Shown one piece after another: positions 33,350 to 34,922 of a DNA stretch of 34,922 bases. A program made the translations under genes and the position numbers. The stretch is from positions 1-34,922 of the forward strand of contig JAUXWH010000105.1 in the NCBI GenBank assembly GCA_030681365.1, given 5' to 3'. Origin of the DNA: Bradyrhizobium sp. (GTDB lineage Bacteria; Pseudomonadota; Alphaproteobacteria; Rhizobiales; Xanthobacteraceae). Every line of letters starts with the position of its first letter. The first letter of the stretch is position 1. Under the pieces are notes generated by a model, which did not search any database, was not told where the DNA came from, and worked only from the letters and a program-made list of their open reading frames with translations.

Positions 33350-33967
33350 GCAGATATCGCCGATGTCGCCGGGCTGGCCGGCGGCCTGCTTCTGACCGGG
33401 TTTTGAAGCAGTGCTGGCGGCGCCCGTGGTCTTGGCTGCGGTTGTCGTCGCTTGCTGCGAGGGGCGTGTCGCCGGCTGCGCGGTGGTCGCCTTGCGAGGC
33501 GCTCCCGGGCCCTTCGGCGCGCCCTTGGCCATGCTGTTGGTGGGGCTCGAGGGGATCGGGTCCGAGACGCGGGTCCAGGTCTCGCCGCCGCAGAGGAAGC
33601 CCAGCACGCAGCCTTGAATCTCCATCTGATCGGAGCCGACCGGCTTGATCGTCGTGTCGTACATCTGGCCGTCCTTGGCGTTGTAGACTTGGCCTTCCCA
33701 TTGATCGACGGCCGGCTTCTTCTTCATGTCGATCAGGATCGGCATCCCCAAAGTAGGCCTGCTCTGTTTTGAGACGTCGGGATTGTTCTTGTCGCGGCCG
33801 CCGGGGGTCTTCTCCCAGGCCACCACGCCCCACATGCTGCCATTGCATTCGGCGACCCTGATGTTGGCGACACCGTCCGCCACCCGCCAGTCCCCGGTCG
33901 GATCCGCGGCCTGGGCGGATGCAATGCCCGTCGCTATAAAAACAGCTGCAAATGCTACGGTGCGCAT
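33317..33967 (-). CDS. secreted DUF2147 domain protein with a long C-terminal tail
   Basis: With the ATG at 33967 (AAGGAAA upstream) the protein has 216 residues. A signal peptide ends near ASAQA (about residue 19). The DUF2147 domain covers about 20-137: DPTGDWRVADGVANIRVAEC, MWGVVAWEKTP, DKNNPD, GMPILIDMK and ending CVLGFLCGGETWTRV. It is unusual in adding about 75 residues rich in Ala, Thr, Pro, Gln and Lys, ending GDIGDICLLPDIARFAH. DUF2147 proteins are periplasmic and of unknown function, perhaps lipocalin-like. It sits between hpnN and hpnO on the other strand, and its 3' end is antisense to the end of hpnN. The frame is open upstream of 33967 but without protein-like content. Confidence 0.87.
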   Translation of the reverse strand: MRTVAFAAVFIATGIASAQAADPTGDWRVADGVANIRVAECNGSMWGVVAWEKTPGGRDKNNPDVSKQSRPTLGMPILIDMKKKPAVDQWEGQVYNAKDGQMYDTTIKPVGSDQMEIQGCVLGFLCGGETWTRVSDPIPSSPTNSMAKGAPKGPGAPRKATTAQPATRPSQQATTTAAKTTGAASTASKPGQKQAAGQPGDIGDICLLPDIARFAH

Positions 33968-34094
33968 GGTATTTCCTTGATAGTGCAACATGGTTCCAGC
34001 CTGTGTGCCAAAATAGAGATGATTCGAGCGGGTCAAAACGCCACAAGGGGCGTTTTCAGTTGACGAAATGCCTTCCAACCGACGTATGTAACTA

Positions 34095-34922
34095 ATGCTA
34101 TATCCGAATCTAGACGTTTCCGAGATGTTTGTGGACCGCCAGGCGCAGCGCAGTTCCATGCATACGCGCCATTTGAACGAGCAACTCGTACGGGTTCTCA
34201 AGACCATCGGCTATGACGTCGGTTTTCAGAAAGGGCAGGGCCAGTACCTGTTCGATCGCGACGGCGCGCGCTATCTCGATCTACTGAGCGGATTTGGCGT
34301 TTTTGCGATTGGCCGCAATCACCCGGTGCTGCGCCAGGCCTTGAAGAGCGTGCTCGACGCCGACCTGCCGAATCTCGTGCAGCTCGACGTCTCGACGCTG
34401 GCCGGCGTGCTGGCGGAGCGCCTGCTCAAGCATGTACCCTGGCTGGACAAGGTGTTCTTTGCGAATTCCGGCGCGGAGTGCGTCGAGGCCGCGATCAAGT
34501 TTGCGCGCGGCGCCACCGGCCGGCCGGGCATCGTGTACTGCGAGCATGCATTCCACGGTCTTTCCTATGGCGCGTTGTCGCTTACCGACGATCCCAACTT
34601 CCGCGCCGGGTTCGAACCGCTGCTGCCCGGATGCACCCCGATCCCCTTCAACGATCTCGCCGCCCTCGAACAGGCGCTGTCGTCGCGCCAGGTCGCGGCC
34701 TTCATCGTCGAGCCGATCCAGGGCAAGGGCGTCAACATCCCCGGCGATGACTTCCTGCCGGGCGCGGCCGCGCTGTGCCGCAAATACGGCACGCTGTTCA
34801 TCGCCGACGAAATCCAGACCGGCATCGGCCGCACCGGAAAATTCCTCGCGGTCGAGCACTGGAATGTCGAACCCGACATGGTGCTGCTGGCGAAGGCGCT
34901 GTCGGGCGGCCATGTTCCGATC
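34095..34922 (+). CDS. hpnO: aminotransferase class III, aminobacteriohopanetriol synthesis (cut by window end)
   Basis: The first 276 codons of a PLP-dependent class III aminotransferase, open to the window end. It begins MLYPNLDVSEMFVDRQAQRS at 34095; an in-frame TAA two codons earlier makes this the first possible ATG, although the ATG at 34125 is an alternative. Family motifs are clear: LLSGFGVFAIGRNHP, FANSGAECVEAAIKFARG, the cofactor Asp in FIADEIQTGIGRTGK, and the PLP Lys in LLAKALSGGHVPI at the edge. Gene order next to hpnN points to HpnO, which aminates the hopanoid side chain; an ornithine- or acetylornithine-type aminotransferase is less likely. Confidence 0.88.
   Translation, partial: MLYPNLDVSEMFVDRQAQRSSMHTRHLNEQLVRVLKTIGYDVGFQKGQGQYLFDRDGARYLDLLSGFGVFAIGRNHPVLRQALKSVLDADLPNLVQLDVSTLAGVLAERLLKHVPWLDKVFFANSGAECVEAAIKFARGATGRPGIVYCEHAFHGLSYGALSLTDDPNFRAGFEPLLPGCTPIPFNDLAALEQALSSRQVAAFIVEPIQGKGVNIPGDDFLPGAAALCRKYGTLFIADEIQTGIGRTGKFLAVEHWNVEPDMVLLAKALSGGHVPI

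Noticed and set aside
1..34922. CRISPR arrays, insertion sequences, integrase genes, tRNA attachment sites
   Set aside because: No regularly spaced repeats, transposase motifs, terminal inverted repeats or tRNA genes were seen on either strand by eye; a profile search could still find a small RNA.

Overview
The window looks like a chromosomal segment of a high-GC alphaproteobacterium of the Bradyrhizobium/Rhodopseudomonas group (Nitrobacteraceae). The evidence is the hopanoid gene set with a C-2 methylase, a ROSE-type RNA thermometer before a small heat-shock gene, EcfG-type (general stress) promoter motifs, and family-typical small proteins (DUF2934, DUF892, a TolA-like coiled coil). I saw no tRNA, rRNA, insertion sequence, phage gene or CRISPR array. 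The first and last genes are cut by the window edges.

Layout. (1) 1-2.5 kb: the end of an alpha-E protein, a transglutaminase-like protein and a BaiN-type flavoprotein, joined by 4-nt overlaps. (2) 2.7-5.9 kb: an NfeD-type membrane serine protease and its stomatin-like partner, then a promoter, a ROSE element, an Hsp20 and a small unknown protein. (3) 6.0-9.8 kb, minus strand: tctC-tctB-tctA-nadX, a tripartite tricarboxylate-type uptake system coupled to a putative L-aspartate dehydrogenase. (4) 10.1-11.8 kb: stress-type genes, namely a DUF892 ferritin-like protein, a divergent DUF2934 protein and a coiled-coil protein. (5) 12.0-20.8 kb, all plus strand: a secreted Cache protein, a chemoreceptor, eutB, hpnP (hopanoid C-2 methylase), eutC and an RND exporter related to HpnN. 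(6) 20.9-22.2 kb: two small secreted proteins of unknown role. (7) 22.4-34.9 kb, the hopanoid core: hpnC-hpnD-hpnE-shc-hpnG (plus) ending at a strong terminator, hpnH and ispH (minus), hpnN (plus), a secreted DUF2147 protein (minus) and the start of hpnO (plus).

How they work together. IspH supplies IPP/DMAPP. HpnD, HpnC and HpnE turn farnesyl diphosphate into squalene, and Shc cyclises it. HpnH adds the adenosyl side chain, HpnG removes adenine, and HpnO aminates the side chain. HpnP methylates C-2, and HpnN carries hopanoids to the outer membrane. The block holding hpnP between the two subunit genes of ethanolamine ammonia-lyase, with a chemoreceptor before it and a second RND exporter after it, is the most suggestive arrangement here.

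The best new regulatory signal is an exact GGAAC-N16-CGTT motif 33 nt before the hpnN start. Two near matches lie at almost the same distance from the divergent DUF892 and DUF2934 genes. This suggests that hopanoid export is part of the general stress response. All assignments come from reading motifs and gene order; no database search was run.
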